From Lachnospiraceae bacterium C10 (GTDB taxonomy: Bacteria; Bacillota; Clostridia; Lachnospirales; Lachnospiraceae): a stretch of 64,000 bases of DNA. The notes under the pieces were generated by a model that was not told where the DNA came from, did not search any database, and saw only the letters and a program-made list of their open reading frames with translations. The position numbers and the translations under genes were made by a program. Position 1 is the first letter of the stretch; each line of letters opens with the position of its first letter. This document shows positions 61,783-64,000 of the stretch, piece by piece. The stretch is taken from assembly GCA_900100095.1 (NCBI GenBank), contig FMTN01000018.1, positions 33,749 to 97,748 of the forward strand, given 5' to 3'.

Positions 61783-63582
61783 TCACCGAACTTCGGTGAA
61801 TAATTCAGGTTTAGTGATTGATGTTTTGGCCAACATCATAGTTAAAATACTATCTATTGTGATTATTTCTCCCACATATGTATCTTGTAAGTCCCTCCAT
61901 ATATATGTATTCTTTACTTTTTCATCGATTGTATCATCAGATAATTCATTAAATTTCAAATAATTTTTTGAGAACGATTTTGTTTTCAGCTTTTCACAAT
62001 CTGCTGTATAGAAATAATTAAACATATACCAAGCAATAATAGTTTCAAAACTAGCTGCTTTGGCTAAATCATAATCATTCATATATAGATTTTTTAATCT
62101 AACAACATTATTCAAAAGCTGTTTGACGCATCTAGGTGTTGGAGTCATTTGAAATGGTAAATAGCGTATAAACTTTTCATATTCATCTTCCGATAAACAA
62201 TGCACACCGGGATATTTCTTTTGTTCATCCATGCTAGGTTCTATTATTTCCTTCAAACTGCCAATCAGTTTTCCATAATTTGGCTTGTTTAATACAATCG
62301 TATCAGATATGTATTTTTGTAAAAATTGATCAGCCAACGCTTGGCTTTCGCTGTCTCCATAGTATTTAAAAATAGCTCTATTCAAAACTTTTTCATCTAT
62401 AGCAAAAACAAAAATAACATTTTTGAAATCCAAAAACAAATGCAATGCTTCAAATAGTTCCATTATCCCATCTTCAGAACATCTGTCACAATCATCTACA
62501 AATATAATAATTTTCTCTCCATTCTTTTCTTTCAGCCAAGCTTTCAATAAAACTTTGAAATCCGTTCGAATTTTATCTCTTCTTCCAAAAATATCACTAT
62601 AACTAGGCAAATTTGCAAAAGCTCCTATTTTATTTGAAATAGGAATAGCTGTATTAAGCGATTTAGATACTATAGGAACAAATGTTACTAGACCTAATGA
62701 TATTCCTTCAATTATGTTTAAAGATTTAAAATCTAAATTTTTAATAACATCTAAGTTTTTAATAATATCTGAATCCAATAGCAGATTAAACAGAAAAATA
62801 ATTACTATATTTATTACAATCACAATTAGATGTAATAAACACTTGCCTATAGATTTTAATTCCCAGAAGCGCCAAAAATTATAACTTATTCCCGCTTTTA
62901 TTGGATGTTCTTTTTCAAATTCCGCGAAGAGCGCTTTTAACAGGTTACACCACTGTTGTTCAACATGTTCCGAGGAATTTGTGCTTATTACTTTAGATGA
63001 ATATTCTGCGGCGTTAAAATTAACAACCTTATATCTATTCTTCTTAGAATTATCTTTTTTATTCTTCTCTTTTATTTCATCTTGAATATACTTAAAAAAT
63101 GTTGTTTTCCCAGTCCCCCATTCAGCTAAAACAGCAATGTTATGAGGACTTTGGGTTAAAGGATCGCATAACTCTTCAGCAACATTCTTTGCTACTCTTT
63201 TCCTATCAAAAATGTCAGGATTATTGTAATCTTCAAGTGTTTCGCTTACAAGCTTTCCTTTTCTAAATAAATCTGCCTCCTTTTTATGTCCATCACACCG
63301 CTCAGCAGATATCTTTTTCTTCTTTTCTTCATATATTCGCTTTTTAAACTCATCTCTTTTCTCAATAGCATATTTGAGATTAATTTCTTTTGTAAGTTGT
63401 TCAACTTCAAGAGCCTCTGCCTCTTCAGATGCTTCTTCATTTTCATCATTTATTTCATCATGGCCATAAAGATCAGTCCAACACTTATTTACTTCTTTAT
63501 CCGCCTCTTCAAATTTTTCTTCCAATTCTTTAAGTTTATCTTCGCTAAATTGATCTTCGATGTTTTTATCCTCGTGCCCCAT
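61783..63582 (-). CDS. KAP-family P-loop NTPase with two membrane segments
   Basis: 599 aa. Residues about 10-100 are highly charged and likely coiled coil. Walker A is AEWGTGKTTF (153-162) with the Trp typical of KAP NTPases; two hydrophobic helices (about 248-269 and 288-305) are inserted in the domain, the other KAP mark; Walker B is IIIFVDDCDR (358-367). FVFAIDEKVLNRAIF and PFQMTPTPRCVKQLLNN follow. KAP proteins include the phage-exclusion protein PifA and animal Kidins220. Here it sits alone among mobile DNA. The start may instead be a TTG at 63627; ATG 63582 has GAGG 11 nt upstream. Very A+T-rich codon use. Confidence 0.85.
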   Translation of the reverse strand: MGHEDKNIEDQFSEDKLKELEEKFEEADKEVNKCWTDLYGHDEINDENEEASEEAEALEVEQLTKEINLKYAIEKRDEFKKRIYEEKKKKISAERCDGHKKEADLFRKGKLVSETLEDYNNPDIFDRKRVAKNVAEELCDPLTQSPHNIAVLAEWGTGKTTFFKYIQDEIKEKNKKDNSKKNRYKVVNFNAAEYSSKVISTNSSEHVEQQWCNLLKALFAEFEKEHPIKAGISYNFWRFWELKSIGKCLLHLIVIVINIVIIFLFNLLLDSDIIKNLDVIKNLDFKSLNIIEGISLGLVTFVPIVSKSLNTAIPISNKIGAFANLPSYSDIFGRRDKIRTDFKVLLKAWLKEKNGEKIIIFVDDCDRCSEDGIMELFEALHLFLDFKNVIFVFAIDEKVLNRAIFKYYGDSESQALADQFLQKYISDTIVLNKPNYGKLIGSLKEIIEPSMDEQKKYPGVHCLSEDEYEKFIRYLPFQMTPTPRCVKQLLNNVVRLKNLYMNDYDLAKAASFETIIAWYMFNYFYTADCEKLKTKSFSKNYLKFNELSDDTIDEKVKNTYIWRDLQDTYVGEIITIDSILTMMLAKTSITKPELFTEVR

Positions 63583-63859
63583 CTGTGTACTATCCTCTAA
63601 ATATTTTATTGATGATATTACCAACAATACTTACCTACTCCCCCTTACCCATAGTAATTTCAGTAGAACCAACATCTTTTACTGATTATAACCAAGAAAC
63701 AAGCGGCTTACAACCGATTTATGGTTATTGAAAATTGCATTTTTAAATTCCACCCTCTACGGAGCCGGTAGAACTTACCTCTGCATAAGTAGAGTTTAAT
63801 CTTTCACACTTTCGTGGTATGCTCAGATTTGCCTTCTGACAGCAGTAAGAGGAGGCACT

Positions 63860-64000
63860 ATGAGTAAATACATACCAGGTAATCAAAAACATCTAACCTT
63901 AGATGACCGGAAATTTATCGAACGGTCCCTAAACGAAGGACAGTCCTACAAAGACATCGCCAAATACCTTTGTAAGGATCCAACTACGATTTCAAAGGAG
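63860..64000 (+). CDS. IS30-family transposase, 5' end (runs off window)
   Basis: 47 codons visible: MSKYIPGNQKHLTLDDRKFI, then ERSLNEGQSYKDIAKYLCKD and PTTISKE, the N-terminal helix-turn-helix of IS30-type transposases. AGAGGAGG lies 5 nt before the ATG. The left end of the element should lie in the 230 bp before it, which hold no gene; CTCT...AGAG short repeats are near 63769-63800. The catalytic domain is outside the window. Confidence 0.85.
   Translation, partial: MSKYIPGNQKHLTLDDRKFIERSLNEGQSYKDIAKYLCKDPTTISKE

Overview
The window looks like a chromosomal piece of a gut-type Lachnospiraceae (Clostridia, Firmicutes). The evidence is a strong AGGAGG-type ribosome binding site before most genes, sigma-A promoters, a dgt-dnaG-rpoD-trmK-nif3 operon, a PPi-type phosphofructokinase, a GGGtGRT/NifU-like pair, an MscL with a C-terminal zinc ribbon, and DUF3737 and DUF5688 proteins. 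Genus cannot be fixed from sequence alone.

Layout. 0-6.4 kb, all on the minus strand: pheT (its 3' end is cut by the window edge), pheS, a DUF3737 beta-helix protein, a MATE exporter and a 6S-like RNA whose terminator lies 37 nt before the MATE gene. 6.4-11.5 kb, central metabolism and signalling: ATP-type pckA (minus), divergent citrate synthase with a small membrane protein, then a stand-alone receiver and a CheX-like protein. 11.5-19.7 kb: thrC, an AP2-like protein, mscL, a second MATE exporter with a GT2 glycosyltransferase, a secreted Ig-like protein and PPi-PFK. 19.8-25.6 kb: a membrane-bound EAL protein, azlCD, a secreted transglutaminase-like protein, a patatin-like lipase and a Dabb protein. 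25.8-32.4 kb: the GGGtGRT/NifU-like pair, argH, queH, a tRNA-Thr(CGT), a DUF5688 protein and a PilZ protein.

32.4-40.9 kb is a five-gene sugar-use operon: a TetR regulator, GH2 glycosidase, GT-B-like protein, GPH symporter and GH36 alpha-galactosidase. Gaps are 4-27 nt, a palindrome overlies the -10 box, and a perfect palindromic terminator closes it. 41.0-48.6 kb holds rnpB and the macromolecular-synthesis operon dgt-dnaG-rpoD-trmK-nif3-nucleoside kinase. 48.8-52.9 kb: tRNA-Leu(CAG), a GH94 phosphorylase, an AEC transporter and tRNA-Leu(TAA).

From about 53.0 kb to the end the DNA becomes clearly A+T-rich with different codon use: an accessory island. It carries two copies of a two-gene cassette (membrane-anchored or lipoprotein plus secreted protein) with nearly identical ends and divergent centres. 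Between the copies lie an IS110-family element, a fused PcfB/ATP-binding-protein relic of a conjugative element, a PBECR4-like protein, a 50-bp tandem repeat and the 3' part of an IS3-type transposase. A further transposase fragment abuts the end of copy 2, followed by a KAP-type P-loop NTPase and the start of an IS30-family element that runs off the window.

The most interesting unexplained item is the duplicated mosaic cassette. Others are the receiver/CheX-like pair, the GT-B protein inside the glycosidase operon, the GGGtGRT/NifU-like pair, and a family of hairpin repeats, one of which supplies the last codons of a lipase gene.
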